Assembly: GCF_032854445.1 (NCBI RefSeq)
Contig: NC_088307.1
Coordinates: 1,242,001 to 1,306,000, forward strand
Direction of reading: 5' to 3'
DNA: 64,000 bases
DNA from: Liolophura sinensis
Lineage: Eukaryota > Mollusca > Polyplacophora > Chitonida > Chitonidae
Below, in pieces: positions 39,801-49,250 of this stretch. Under the pieces are notes generated by a model that saw nothing but the letters and a program-made list of their open reading frames with translations, searched no databases and was not told where the DNA came from. Position numbers and translations under genes: made by a program. Within the stretch, counting starts at the first letter, position 1. Each line of letters starts with the position of its first letter.

Positions 39801-40029
39801 TCCCCAGATTGGTGGTAGCCCGACAAACTGGACATGGTATCGTGCGATGACCGAGTTGATCCCGTGAGGTGGGGGAATCTCTCTGTGTAGATTTACACTT
39901 GTCAGCGTACAAACCAATGCAGTCCCTGCAGAAGCTGTGATGACACGGCAACAGCACAGGGTTGCGAAAAGTGTCCACACATATTGGACAAATGAGAACA
40001 TCCCCTCGATTCTGCTTGCTTTCAGCCAT
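21285..40029 (-). CDS. TRIM-family E3 ubiquitin ligase-like gene (RING, B-boxes, coiled coil, PRY/SPRY)
   Basis: Exons in transcript order are 40029-39366, 36477-36382, 30941-30711, 28957-28644 and 21865-21285 (stop 21287-21285). The architecture is RING, B-box1, B-box2, coiled coil, a long linker, then PRY/SPRY. The 96-bp and 231-bp coiled-coil exons are the sizes typical of TRIM genes. Family knowledge: cytosolic RING E3 ligases, SPRY being the target-recognition domain, often in innate immunity. The coiled-coil exon ends in phase 0 but the linker exon needs two preceding bases. A microexon of about 23 bp, usual in TRIMs, must lie in 28958-30710, and I could not identify it. A single-base frame break in B-box1 (about 39642-39652) interrupts the reading frame as given. 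The total would be roughly 630 residues. Introns hold two Tc1 elements and several kilobases of minisatellite. I am sure of the family; whether the locus is functional is open. Confidence 0.88.
22284..22301 (+). repeat. Poly-G run
   Basis: About 17 consecutive G in the last TRIM intron. Run length is likely to be uncertain in the assembly. Confidence 0.8.
22480..22698. repeat. Near-perfect palindrome of about 215 bp
   Basis: The left arm (aaaatcataaaactaaatac, then AT-rich) is mirrored by the right arm (gtatttagttttatgatttt), with an internal smaller inverted repeat around 'atatctattgataaaaaag'. It resembles a fold-back MITE and can form a long hairpin in the TRIM transcript. Confidence 0.85.
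22773..24317 (-). mobile_element. Tc1/mariner transposon, decayed
   Basis: The termini are inverted repeats with the shared core CTACCGGGCAAAAGAAAC, flanked by TA at 22771-22772 and 24318-24319. The element is about 1545 bp and lies in the last TRIM intron. It belongs to a Tc1 subfamily different from the 37.4-kb element, because the terminal repeats are unrelated. Confidence 0.88.
23043..24054 (-). pseudogene. Broken Tc1 DD34E transposase
   Basis: The minus strand reads MQRLTQAERDRATGMADMGT (helix-turn-helix region), then DESRYNLF, QQDNARPRTA and SPDMNPLEHLW with 34 residues between second Asp and Glu. It is clearly homologous to the intact copy at 37.6 kb. Two lesions are visible. One is a TGA at 23652-23650 where the relative has Arg. 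The other is a one-base frame break near 23484-23490, before the RTRLVIIQGN segment. The element cannot make transposase as given but could be moved by a related enzyme. Confidence 0.9.
24955..26325 (+). repeat. 80-bp tandem array in TRIM intron
   Basis: About 16 copies with 'cacccagacactgagtggca' and 'acacctgctgatttgtatac'. Anchors at 25121, 25201 and 25281 give 80 bp. Confidence 0.95.
26326..28265 (+). repeat. 42-bp tandem array in TRIM intron
   Basis: About 45 copies of 'cactccactgtatacctcac'+'attagtttatgtctattgat'. The plus strand is open for 635 codons (26367-28274) with a 14-residue period, antisense to TRIM. Most likely this is a consequence of the 42-bp unit. Confidence 0.95.
28644..28957 (-). 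CDS. TRIM linker exon with internal duplicated motif
   Basis: Acceptor ttctcttctcacag, donor ACAA|gtaggt, 314 bp. It reads TDYQLNEVRTALEKHEVSRE and on to GDQLIT. Its phase-1 end joins the phase of the SPRY exon exactly, so it belongs to this gene. The linker holds two related blocks 46 residues apart: PRRVTVEET...EGAVG and PRQVVVKET...EVAVG. No known domain was recognised here. The first 22 bases are followed by a good donor (gtaaga), so alternative use as a microexon is possible. Confidence 0.75.
28958..30710 (-). other. TRIM intron expected to hold an unseen microexon
   Basis: Flanking exon phases require an insertion of 2 modulo 3 bases (typically 23 bp in TRIMs). A splice-bounded 20-base segment near 29366-29385 ends GAG|gtaaga but contains an in-frame TAG, so I do not call it. 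Confidence 0.4.
30711..30941 (-). CDS. TRIM exon 3: 231-bp coiled-coil exon
   Basis: The acceptor is tctctggcag and the donor is GAG|gtaagt. The exon is 231 bp, phase 0 to 0, 77 codons from ENRNLHCQEVEKAYRAAL to LLSSMDVKFLE. It is rich in Glu, Gln and Leu with heptad spacing. The ending 'SSMDVKFLE' is typical of the end of the TRIM coiled coil. Confidence 0.88.
31010..31490 (+). repeat. 54-bp tandem array in TRIM intron
   Basis: About nine units containing 'cctctcatgttgtatgtgtg' and 'tgtggtacagtaccg', with some internally deleted. Starts at 31066, 31120 and 31174 give 54 bp. Open frames on both strands are artefacts. Confidence 0.9.
31745..36180 (+). repeat. 4.4-kb array of a 12-bp unit in TRIM intron
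   Basis: Several hundred copies of 'cacatcagtcct' and near variants, with higher-order blocks that repeat 'acaaacactcctcagatc'. The plus strand is C-rich and the TRIM sense strand is G-rich. Many long open frames on both strands are by-products (TSVLTSV.., HISPHIS.., TDVGTDV..). Confidence 0.97.
36382..36477 (-). CDS. TRIM exon 2: 96-bp coiled-coil exon
   Basis: The acceptor is ttaatag at 36478-36484 and the donor gttggt at 36381-36376. It is exactly 96 bp, phase 0 to 0, encoding PTVLNKAGQLEKVLQ... followed by ESLSRFVTLHSEIQ. This heptad-rich helix has the standard length of the second coding exon of TRIM genes. It sits 200 bases beyond the end of the 4.4-kb 12-bp array in the neighbouring intron. 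Confidence 0.8.
36900..37020 (+). repeat. Dispersed repeat, copy B
   Basis: Matches 2041-2165 in order ('gacgttccaggtcaataa', 'taacacaaaccaccaaagaa'). It lies next to the left arm of the inverted repeat below, so it may be part of the same element. Confidence 0.55.
37065..37315 (+). repeat. Left arm of inverted repeat flanking the intact Tc1
   Basis: Contains 'aattcaagaaataaagcctt' and 'cctggaggtattatctgctc'. Its reverse complement is found at 39022-39245 with moderate divergence. Confidence 0.85.
37354..38890 (+). mobile_element. Tc1/mariner transposon, apparently complete
   Basis: The ends are inverted repeats of about 26 bp starting AACTAGTGCT and reaching GTATAC, with a few mismatches. 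A TA dinucleotide flanks each side (37352-37353 and 38891-38892), the expected Tc1 target duplication. Length is 1537 bp with one intact transposase. It lies antisense in the TRIM intron between exons 1 and 2 and is bracketed by a larger, older inverted repeat. Confidence 0.9.
37625..38635 (+). CDS. Tc1-family DD34E transposase, intact
   Basis: 336 codons uninterrupted, from MPRLSQVKRERAVGMAQQGA to GGHTRY. The N-terminal half has two helix-turn-helix segments (AAIARTFGCTRATIVRLMQR and the GRPRVTTPAEDR linker followed by TATALGHPISRHTVYRRL-like residues). The catalytic core has DES (first Asp), QHDNARPHTA (second Asp) and SPDLNPIEHLW (Glu). I count 34 residues between the second Asp and the Glu, which is the Tc1 DD34E signature. 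Length matches the family. It cuts and pastes its own element at TA sites in the nucleus. No frame break is seen, so it could be active or a very recent arrival. Its relative at 23.0-24.05 kb is broken. Confidence 0.93.
   Translation: MPRLSQVKRERAVGMAQQGATNAAIARTFGCTRATIVRLMQRLRQTGVTSDRPRTGRPRVTTPAEDRHTRTIHLRNRNVTATSTAATALGHPISRHTVYRRLRQHGIRARRPYCGVYLTPQNQHRRLIWARRVLRWQRREWARVMFSDESRFCVYKNDGRARVYRRVGERLVPNCVQQVRAFGGGSVMVWGGICGDLKTRLVVIHGNLNARRYMDEVLRPVVVPFIHQQQRGILYQHDNARPHTARLTNNFLQNANIDLLPWPACSPDLNPIEHLWDHLGRQVRRLPVPPVTVQQLEECLQQEWQRITPNVIRRLTSSMRRRVVACINANGGHTRY
39022..39245 (-). repeat. Right arm of inverted repeat flanking the intact Tc1
   Basis: On the minus strand: 'aattcaagaaataaagcctt', 'cgcctggaggtattatcagc', 'ctttcgaccggcaccaagca'. 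The pair encloses the Tc1 element, suggesting an older element with long inverted ends that received it. Confidence 0.85.
39366..40029 (-). CDS. TRIM exon 1: RING, B-box1, B-box2 (one frame break)
   Basis: The ATG at 40029-40027 starts MAESKQNRGDVLICPICVD. RING C3HC4 ligands are C14, C17, C29, H31, C34, C37, C66 and C69. B-box1 begins with C109, C112, C124 and C127. At about 39642-39652 the frame shifts by one base next to a T5 run (minus strand). The following frame resumes with LYCKDC at exactly the C-x4-C spacing expected of B-box1. B-box2 (CARH...CMYCVPC...CTGC...HPEH) follows, and the exon ends AEKKK with donor gtaag at 39365-39361. An acceptor (ttttattttag) about 17 bases before the ATG shows that a 5' UTR exon lies further upstream, at higher coordinates. 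Confidence 0.88.
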
Positions 40030-40359
40030 TATTTGTTCAGCTTTTCCTAAAATAAAAACACGAAATTACTCAAATTGGCACCAATGAATGTGTTCCCATA
40101 GACAAAACTGCACGATTTCACAGTATTACACAGTGCGTGGTGATTAAACAGGCATCTGCGCCTGTAGTCCAGTACCTGGCGATTGGTTACCTCCCCTGTT
40201 CTAACAACTTAATACAGATTTATGTACGCAAACATAAGGCGAATTATGTGCGCAAAATGAGAGTTTGTATTTTAAATGTGGATTCAGGAACAGCCCAGGA
40301 GAAAAAAAAAACTTAAGGAGCAATGGCTGTTGAGAAGATCAAACTTTATAATATGCCAA

Positions 40360-43300
40360 ATGGGTCAACCGTCTGGACTACAGTTGTGGTGAAGGGAACA
40401 TCAGCCGGAATGATAATTGGGTCAAGGGTCTGGACTACAGGTGTGGCGAGGGGCACATGAGTCTATATGATATTAAGGTCAACTGTCTGGACTACAGTTG
40501 TGATGAAGGGAACATCAGCCTGAATGATAATTGGGTCAAGGGTCTGGACTACTGTTGTCGTGAAGGGCACATGAGTCTATATGATATCCAGGTCAACCGT
40601 CTGGACTACAGTGGTTATGACTGGAACATCAGCCTATATGATAATTGGGTCAAGGGTCTGGACTACAGTTGTGATGAAGGGAACATCAGCCTGGATAATA
40701 ATTGGTTCAAGGGTCTGGACTACAGGTGTGGCGAAGGGCACATGAGTCTATATGATATTCGGGTCAACCGTCTGGACTACAGTTGTGATGAAGGACACAT
40801 GAGTCTATATGATATTCGGGTCAACCGTCTGGACTACAGTTGTGGTGAAGGGAACATCAGCCTGAATAATATCCGGGTCAACCGTCTAGACTACAGTGGT
40901 GATGATGGGAACACCAGCCTATATGATAATTGGGTAAAAGGTCTGGACTACAGTTGTGATGAAGGGAACATCAGCCTGAATGATAATTGGGTCAAGGGAC
41001 TGGAATACAGTGGTGGTGAAGGGCACATGAGTCTATATGATATCCAGGTCAACCGTCTGGACTACAGTTGTGATGAAGGGAACATCAGCCTATATTATAA
41101 TTGGGTCAAAGGTCTGGACTACAGTGGCTATGACGGGAACATCAGCCTATATGATAATTGGGTGAAGGGTCTGGACTACAGTTGCGATGAAGGGAACATC
41201 AGCCTGAATGATAATTCGGTCAAGGGTCTGGACTACAGGTGTGGCGAAGGGCACATGAGCCTATATGATATTCAGGTCAACCGTCTGGACTACAGTTGTG
41301 ATGAAGGGCACATGAGTCTATATGATATTCGGGTCAACCGTCTGGACTACAGTTGTTATGAAGGGAACATCAGCCTGAATAATATCCGGGTCAGCCGTAT
41401 GGACTACAGTGGTGATGAAGGGAACATCAGCCTATATGATAATTGGGTCAAGGGTCTGGACTACAGTTGTGATGAAGGGAACATCAGCCTGAATGATAAC
41501 TGGGTCAATGGTCTGGACCACAGTGGTGGTGAAGGGCACATGAGTCTATGTGATATCCAGGTCAACCGTCTGGACTACAGTTGTGATGAAGGGAACATCA
41601 GCCTATATAATATTTGGGTCAAGGGTCTGGGCTACAGTGGTGATGACGGGAACATCAGCCTGAAAGATAATTGGGTCAAGGGTCTGGACTACTGTTGTCG
41701 TGAAGGGCACATGAGTCTATATGATATCCAGGTCAACCGTCTGGACTACAGTGGTGATGACGGGAACATCAGCCTGAATGATAATTGGGTCAAGGGTCTG
41801 GACTACAGCTGTGATGAAGGGAACATCAGCCTGGATGATAATTGAGTCAAGGGTCTGGACTACAGTTGTGGTGAAGGGCACATGAGTCTATATCATATTC
41901 AGGTCAACCGTCTGGACTACAGTTGTGATGAAGGGAACATAAGCCTATATGATAATTGGGTCAAGGGTCTGGACTACAGTGGTGGTGAAGGGAACATCAG
42001 TGTGGATGATAATTGGGTCAAGGGCCTGGACTACAGTTGTGGTGAAGGGAACATCAGCCTGGATGATAATTGGGTCAAGGGTCTGGACTACAGTTGTGGT
42101 GAAGGGCAAATGAGTCTATATGATATCCAGGTCAACAGTCTGGACTACAGTTGTGATGAAGGGAACATCAGCCTATATGCTAATTGGGTCAAGGGTCTGG
42201 ACTACAGTTGTGGTGAAGGGCACATGAGCCTATATGATATTCGGGTCAACCGTCTGGACTACAGTTGTGATGAAGGGCACATGAGTCTATATGATATTCG
42301 GGTCAACCGTCTGGACTACAGTTGTGATGACGGGAACATCAGCCTGAATGATAATTGGGTCAAGGGTCTGGACCACTGTTGTCGTGAAGGGCACATGAGT
42401 CTATATGATATCCAGGTCAACCGTCTGGACTACAGTGGTGATGACGGGAACATCAGCCTGAATGATAATTGAGTCAAGGGTCTGGAGTACAGTTGTGGTG
42501 AAGTGCACATGAGTCTATATGATATCCCAGGTCAACCGTCTGGACTACAGTTGTGATGAAGGGAACATAAGCCTATATGATAATTGGGTCAAGGGTCTGG
42601 ACTACAGTGGTGGTGAAGGGAACATCAGTGTGGATGATAATTGGGTCAAGGGTCTGGACTACAGTTGTGGTGAAGGGCAAATGAGTCTATATGATATCCA
42701 GGTCAACAGTCTGGACTGCAGTTGTGATGAAGGGAACATCAGCCTGGATGCTAATTGGTGAAGGGTCTGGACTAAAGTTGCGATAAAGGGAACATTAGCC
42801 TGAATGATAATTCGGTCAAGGGTCTGGACTACAGGTGTGGCGAAGGGCACATGAGCCTATAGAATATTTCAGGTCAACCGTCTGGACTACAGTTGTGGTG
42901 AAGGGCACATGAGCTTATATGATATTTTGGGTCAACCGTCTGGACTACAGTGGTGATGACGGGAACATCAGCCTGTATGATAATTGGGTCAAGGGTCTGG
43001 AATACAGTGGTGATGAAGGGAAGATCAGCCTGGATGATAATTGGGTCAAGGGTTTGGACTACAGTTGTGGTGAAGGGCACATGAGTCTATATGATATCCA
43101 GGTCAACCGTCTGGACTAACAGTTGTGATGAAGGGAACATCAGCCTATATGATAATTGGGCCAAGGGTCTGGACTACAGTTGTGATGAAGGGAACATCAG
43201 CCTGAATGATAATTCGGTCAAGGGTCTGGACTACAGTTGTGGCGAAGGGCACATGAGTCTATATGATATTCAGGTCAACCGTCTGGACTACAGTTGTGAT

Positions 43301-43920
43301 GAAGGCACATGAGTCTATATGATATTCGGGTCAACCGTCTGGACTACAGTTGTTAAGAAGGGAACATCAGCCTGAATAATATCCGGGTCAACCGTATGGA
43401 CTGCAGTGGTGATGACGGGAACATCAGCCTATATGATAATTGGGTCAAGGGTCTGGACTACAGTGTGATGAAGGGAACATCAGCCTGAATGATAATTGGG
43501 TCAAGGGTCTGGACTACAGTGGTGGTGAAGGGCACATGAGTCTATGTGATATCCAGGTCAACCGTCTGGACTACAGTTGTGATGAAGGGAACATCAGCCT
43601 ATATGATAATTGGGCCAAGGGTCTGGACTACAGTGGTGGTGAAGGGGACTTCATCTTATATGATAATCGGACAAAAGGTCTGGACTACAGCAGTGGTGAA
43701 GGGAACGTCAGCCTATATGATAATTGTGTCAAGGGTCTGGACTACAGTTGTGGTGAAGGGAACATCAGCCTATATGATAATTTGACCAAGCGTCTGGACT
43801 ACAGTTGTGGTGACGTGGACTTCATCTTATATGATAATCGGATCAAGCATCTGGACTACAGTGGTGGTGAGGGGGACTTGATTTTATATAATAATGGGAC
43901 AAAACGTCTGGACTACAGTG
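40360..43920 (+). repeat. 57-bp minisatellite, left part
   Basis: About 62 copies of a unit with 'ggtctggactacagttgtga' and 'gggaacatcagcctatatga'. Two subtypes (GNISLYDNWVKG-like and GHMSLYDIQVNR-like in translation) alternate. One frame is open for 462 codons (19-residue period). Most unit-to-unit changes alter the residue, which argues against selection on a protein. It ends at the copia target site. Confidence 0.95.
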
Positions 43921-44145
43921 TGTGATTCTTGTCCAGTTTCATTGTCGGACACTTTGTTTATACTACGTCATACTACTTCCTGTGAAGCGAGACTGTTATA
44001 TACCTCCGGAAGCAGGAGAGTCAGACGATAGCTCAAGCGAGCACGTGTTGACATCGTGGTGAAATTTGTCTTGTATAGTCCGGAATAAAAGTAGTATTGC
44101 ATAGTTAAAGAACAGTGTTTATTGAAGTAATTTAGCGGAGTATCA
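43921..44145 (+). repeat. 5' LTR of the copia element
   Basis: 225 bp, TGTGA...TATCA. It contains a candidate polyadenylation signal (AATAAA, in 'cggaataaaag'). It differs from the 3' LTR only in the first ten bases (TGTGATTCTT versus TGTGAATCCT). Confidence 0.95.
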
Positions 44146-44146
44146 C

Positions 44147-44158
44147 TGGTAGCAGTAC
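44147..44158 (+). promoter_or_regulatory. Primer-binding site of the copia element
   Basis: TGGTAGCAGTAC starts one base after the 5' LTR. It resembles the initiator-Met tRNA type site (TGGTATCAGAGC) used by many copia elements, with mismatches. Confidence 0.6.
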
Positions 44159-44166
44159 AGCGTGAA

Positions 44167-45060
44167 ATGGCAACTAATTACAAACAGCCTCCACGGTTTG
44201 ACGACCAGACAGCCTTCGAGACGTGGACAACCGAAGTAGAAATATGGCGTCGGGTAACAGATTTACCAGCCGAAAAACAAGCCCTGGCACTTTCACTATC
44301 TTTATCAGGAAGGGCCCGAGAAACAGCTATGGAACTGCCTGCTGACGAATTAGCCTCAAGAGGTGGTATGGACATTTTGTTGACAAAATTAAAAACTGTA
44401 TTTCAGAAAGAGATTAAAGACGCATCATACGAAGCCTACTCCAAATTTGACACTTACCGAAAATCTACCGATCAGTCAATGACAGAATACATAATTGGAT
44501 TTGAACAATGTTACAATAAAGCCAGAAAGTTTGAAATGACTTTGCCAGATGCGGTTCTCGCCTTCAAGCTGTTAGACAGTGCAAACCTGTCTCACCAAGA
44601 ACGACAACTTGCGCTTACAGCTGCTACAGACTTAACATTTGATGCAATGAAAGGGTCCTTAAAACGAAATTTTTGGTAATGGCTCAAATTCAGACACCCG
44701 TTTTGAAGGAATTCAAGTTAAAACTGAGAGTGCTTTTTACACACAGAGAACCCCCAAGCAAAATAAACAAGCATTTAACTCCACTCAAGACATAAGGACC
44801 CAAGAACCATTAAAAGGAACTAACCCCTTGAACAGATTTGGAAAGCGTTCTCGGTGTGCAATCTGTCAAAGTAGTTACCACTGGGCCAAAGACTGCCCTC
44901 ATAGAATACAGGGAAATGTTAATATAACGGAGATTCAACCAGAAGACACAGAAAGTTGTAACATTACACTTTTTGCTAAAGAGACCGGACAGGAATGTGA
45001 GTTTGAAGTTTTTATGGCTGAAGCAAGCTCAGCTGCTGTAATTTGATACCGCATGTACAA
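44167..45060 (+). pseudogene. copia gag and start of protease, frame broken
   Basis: The ATG at 44167 opens 170 codons of a copia-type gag (MATNYKQPPRFDDQTAFETW...). The frame breaks by one base near 44666-44675 (an A3T5 stretch) and continues in another frame to a CCHC zinc knuckle, CAICQSSYHWAKDC, around 44855-44900. A second break near 45038-45045 falls just before the protease-like DTACTRTVCG. This is consistent with a gag-pol polyprotein of one frame that has acquired small indels. The encoded capsid and nucleocapsid are described only; function is inferred from the family. Confidence 0.85.
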
Positions 45061-48000
45061 GAACAGTCTGTGGTGCTACATGGCTTGAGGATTATATATC
45101 AAAACTTGAAAATCAGCAGAAAATTATACAAACTGAAACAGTGTGAAAAAGTTTAAGTTTGGGGATGGAAATGTAGTGCAGTCAACAAAATGTGTAACTA
45201 TTCCAGCAAAGATTGGACGGACATGCTGTAGTATAAAAACTGAAGTTGTAGATGTTAATATTCCTCTTCTTTTGAGCAAGGCTTCTCTGAAAAAAGCTGA
45301 GCAATTCTGGACTTAGAAAATGACAAAGCCTATAATGTTTAATGAACCTGTCACACTTAACTTCACTTCAAGTGGGCATTATTGTATTGATATTCTAGAC
45401 CAAAAATGTGTGGAAGATGATGAGTTGAACAGTCTGGATGAAGTGTTGTCTGTTTTGGATATCTCAAAAATGTGTAAACAAGAACAACAAAAAACATTAG
45501 CCAAAATACACAAGCAATTTGGCCACGCATCAACTGATCGGATGTCCTGTTTATTAAAAGGTGCTGGACAGAATGTTAGTGTTTTTTTCGGGAAACTTAC
45601 AGGAATTGGTAGAAAACTGTGACATTTGTAAAAAACACAAAAAACCCAGGCCCAAACCAGCTGTTAGCCTGCCTCTGGCCACCTCATTTAATGAAACAGT
45701 AGCCATGGATCTTCATGAATTACAACCAGGTGTTTGGTACTTGCACATCATTGATCTCTTTACAAGATTTAGTGCAGGATGTATTGTTAAAACAAAACAA
45801 GCTTCAGAAATCACAGCAAGATTTATTCAACACTGGATAGGCATACATGGGGCTCCTCAAAAAGTTTTCACAGATAATGGTGGGGAATTCAACAATTCTG
45901 AATTCAGAGACATGGCGGAAAATTTCAACATTCAGGTTCTCACTACAGCAGCATACTCTCCATGGAGTAATGGCGTAGCTGAACGACATAACCAAACGCT
46001 TACGAGCACATTATTGAAAATTAGAGCAGATAACAACATTGACTGGGAAACAGGACTTAGCTGGGCCTTGATGGCGAAAAACTCCATGCATAATGAACAA
46101 GGTTTTAGTCCACATCAGCTAGTTTTCGGTAAAAGCCCCAATCTGCCGTCTGTTGTAAGTGACATGCCTCCAGCATTGGAGGGTACTTCAATGAGCTCTG
46201 TTGTGGGAAAACATATCACTGCGCTGCACACTGCACGTAAAGCGTATGCTGAATCGGAATGTTCTGAAAAAATTCGTCGAGCACTGCGGAAAAAGGCGCC
46301 CTCATCCACAGAGAAATTTTGCACTGGGGATATGGTTTACTACAAGCGCATAGACAGCCCTGAATGGAAAGGACCAGGGGTTGTGATTGGTCAGGACGGT
46401 GCTGTGACATTTGTGCGACATGGAGGTACATGTATCCGTGTTCATCACTCAAGACTACAAAAAATTACACGTCAAGCAGAGATTGAAGAGGATCTTGAAT
46501 TAAAGGGGTTTCAGTCTGAACAAGGTTCTGTCAGTGTGGACAAAAATTCCAAAAATATTTTGGAAGATAACTATGAAACCTCTGATGATGATTATGGTCC
46601 AGAAGCAGGCAGCGACAAATATGCTTTGCATCAACAACAGACTCTGCTCAGCAAAATTAAGATTGGCCAGGAGGTAAAATTCATGCAGAATGGAATTTCT
46701 CATACAGCACAAATCCTTAGTAGGGCAGGGAAGGTCACTGGTAAATATGTGCACTGGTACAACGTTCAATTCTCTGAGCCAGGCGACAAAGCCGGTAAAC
46801 AAGGATCTGTGAATTTGAGCAAAGTGGATATTCTTGAAGTTCGAAATGTTGAAAGTTTAAGTGGTTCTTCTCATGATAATGTGTTTAACATTGAGGATGT
46901 TTCTTTTGATAAAGCTAAGCTGGAGGAGCTGGAAAGTTGGAAAAGAAATGAAGTGTATGTGGAAGTGAAAGATGAGGGACAGCGTTGTGTGTCGACGAAG
47001 TGGATATGTACTCTGAAAGAAAATGCGGAAGGGATACAGCCGAAAGCATGCCTTGTGGCAAGAGGTTTTGAGGAACTTGACAAAGACCTGCCAAAAGATT
47101 CACCAACGTGTTCTTCAGAGTCGCTGCGCTTGATAATAGCAATGTTTGCTCAAAATAAGTGGCAGCCGTTTTCCATGGATATCAAGACAGCATTCTTACA
47201 AGGGTCTCTTCTTTCTAGAGAACTGTATGTACGACCGCCATTGGAAGCAAATGCCGGTGGAACTGTTTGGAAGCTAAAAAAATGTGTGTATGGCCTGGCT
47301 GATGCCTCTTTGTACTGGTATACACGTGTGAAGCAGGTTATGAAGGAGTGCGGTGGTCAGATGTCCACTGTCGACCCAGCTGTGTTTTTTTGGCCAGACA
47401 ATATTGGTGGTGTGAAAGGTGTATTGGCCTGCCATGTGGATGACTTTATTCTAGGAGGCAACTCGGATTTCATGCAAACGGTAGTGCCTGCCATACGGTC
47501 AGAATTGTGTGTGGGCAGGGAACAAAGCTCTTCATTTCGATACCTGGGGATGGAGCTCTTACAGTTCCGTCCTGGGGAACTCTACCTGCACCAGGAAGAG
47601 TATGCCAAAACCATACATCCAATGATTCTTACTTGGGCCAGAAGACAACAAACTGATTCACCTTTGTCAGAAGAAGAAACCAACATCTACCGTTCCAAAG
47701 TGGGCCAAATACTCTGGTTAGCTCGCCAAAGCAGGCCAGATTTGATGTTTGACTCGTCAACATTGGCTGCAGGGGTAAAAAATGCAACAGTGCAAAATGT
47801 TGTTGAACTTAACAAAGTCATCAGGAAAATGCAAGCTGAACGTGTTGTTCTAAAATTTCAGCATTTAGGCAATACAGAGTTACAACAGCTTGTGGTATTC
47901 AGCGATTCCTCCTTAGGAAACCTTTCAGATGGAGCAACTCAAGGTGGTCACCTCATTGTGCTAATGGGGGCTGAAAGAAAAATTTTCACCCATTCATTGG

Positions 48001-48381
48001 CAGTCAAAACGAATAAGGCGTGTTGTAAGGAGCACCTTGGCTGCTGAAACGCTTGCTCTGACAGAAGGCATCGACAATTGTTTATTTTTGGCTAATCTCT
48101 ATGCCGAGATTACTGGAGGAAAAATTGGATCTCAGTCGATACCCATTGTTTGTGTAACAGATTGTCATTCGTTGCTCGATGCAATTCGTTCAACGAAACA
48201 TGTTGCAGAGAAACGGTTGCGCTTGGAAGTGAGTTATGTTCGGGAACTGGTGGCTGAAAAGCGTATCTCCAAGATTTTGTGGTCTGCTACAAAGCAGCAG
48301 CTTGCAAATTGCCTTACTAAGAGAGGTGCTTCTGGAAATGTTTTGTTACAGGCAATCAGCAGCGGAGTCTGGAATTTATAA
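45055..48381 (+). pseudogene. copia pol: protease, integrase, reverse transcriptase, RNase H, frame broken
   Basis: A long open stretch at 45561-48047 (828 codons) carries most of pol. Integrase has Asp in AMDLHEL, Asp in VFTDNGGEF and Glu in NGVAERHN. The His part of the zinc finger (KIHKQFGHAS) lies upstream in another frame and its Cys pair (CDICKK) in this one. Reverse transcriptase follows (VSTKWICTLK, MDIKTAFLQG, and HVDD in place of YVDD). RNase H begins at VVFSDSSLG. The end of RNase H (AAETLALTEG...CLTKRG) is in a different frame, 48037-48381. Frame breaks are inferred near 45139-45155, 45290-45340, 45583-45605 and 47980-47995. It is not functional as written. Confidence 0.9.
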
Positions 48382-48483
48382 GCTGTCCAAAGAACAATAT
48401 CTGTTATCTTATTACTAATTTTGTTTGGCTAAATTAGAAAAAAAAACAAACAGTTTGTTCAAAATTATCTTTATTTTATAACT

Positions 48484-48497
48484 GAAAGAGGGGAAAT
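48484..48497 (+). promoter_or_regulatory. Polypurine tract of the copia element
   Basis: gaaagaggggaaat immediately precedes the 3' LTR, as expected for the plus-strand primer. Confidence 0.75.
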
Positions 48498-48722
48498 TGT
48501 GAATCCTGTCCAGTTTCATTGTCGGACACTTTGTTTATACTACGTCATACTACTTCCTGTGAAGCGAGACTGTTATATACCTCCGGAAGCAGGAGAGTCA
48601 GACGATAGCTCAAGCGAGCACGTGTTGACATCGTGGTGAAATTTGTCTTGTATAGTCCGGAATAAAAGTAGTATTGCATAGTTAAAGAACAGTGTTTATT
48701 GAAGTAATTTAGCGGAGTATCA
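48498..48722 (+). repeat. 3' LTR of the copia element
   Basis: 225 bp, near-identical to the 5' LTR (two differences seen), followed by the target duplication CAGTG. Confidence 0.95.
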
Positions 48723-49250
48723 CAGTGGTGGTGAGGGGGACTTGATCTTATATGATAATCGGATCAAGCGTCTGGACTACAGTGGTGGTGAAGGGGACTT
48801 CATCTTATATGATAATCGGACAAAAGGTCTGGACTACAGTAGTGGTGAAGGGAACGTCAGCCTATAAGATAATTGTGTCAAGGGTCTGGACTACAGTTGT
48901 GGTGAAGGGGACTTCATCTTATATGATAATCGGATCAAGCGTCTGGACTACAGTGGTGGTGAGGGGGACTTGATCTTATATGATAATCGGACAAAACGTC
49001 TGGACTACAGTGGTGGTGAAGGGAACATCAGCCTATATGATAATTGGGTCAAGGGTCTGGACTACAGGTGTGGTGAAGGGCACATGAGTCTATATGATAA
49101 TCGGATGAAGCCATATATGATTGTCATGACAAGCATCTGGACTACAGTAAAGGTGAAGGGGATTGGACCTTATGTGATAATCGGGTCAAACTACAGTGGT
49201 GGTGATGGGGACTTTGCTCTAGATGATAATCGGGCCAAGTGTCGGATTAT
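48723..49250 (+). repeat. 57-bp minisatellite, right part
   Basis: Continuation of the same array after the copia element, beginning with the CAGTG target duplication. Its units resemble those just left of the insertion (gggacttcatcttatatgat). Confidence 0.95.

Larger units (their letters stand above)
43921..48722 (+). mobile_element. Ty1/copia LTR retrotransposon, young insertion
   Basis: Complete in outline: LTR 43921-44145, primer-binding site, gag, protease, integrase, reverse transcriptase, RNase H, polypurine tract, LTR 48498-48722. The order integrase before reverse transcriptase is the copia arrangement. The 5-bp target duplication CAGTG is at 43916-43920 and 48723-48727. It splits a 57-bp minisatellite. 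The LTRs differ at two of 225 positions by eye, so the insertion is recent, yet the internal frame is broken at several points. Confidence 0.95.

Noticed and set aside
40457-42472. 462- and 196-codon Asp/Ser-rich repeat proteins
   Set aside because: They derive from the 57-bp array. Unit changes mostly alter residues and frames are broken in many places; kept only as a finding.
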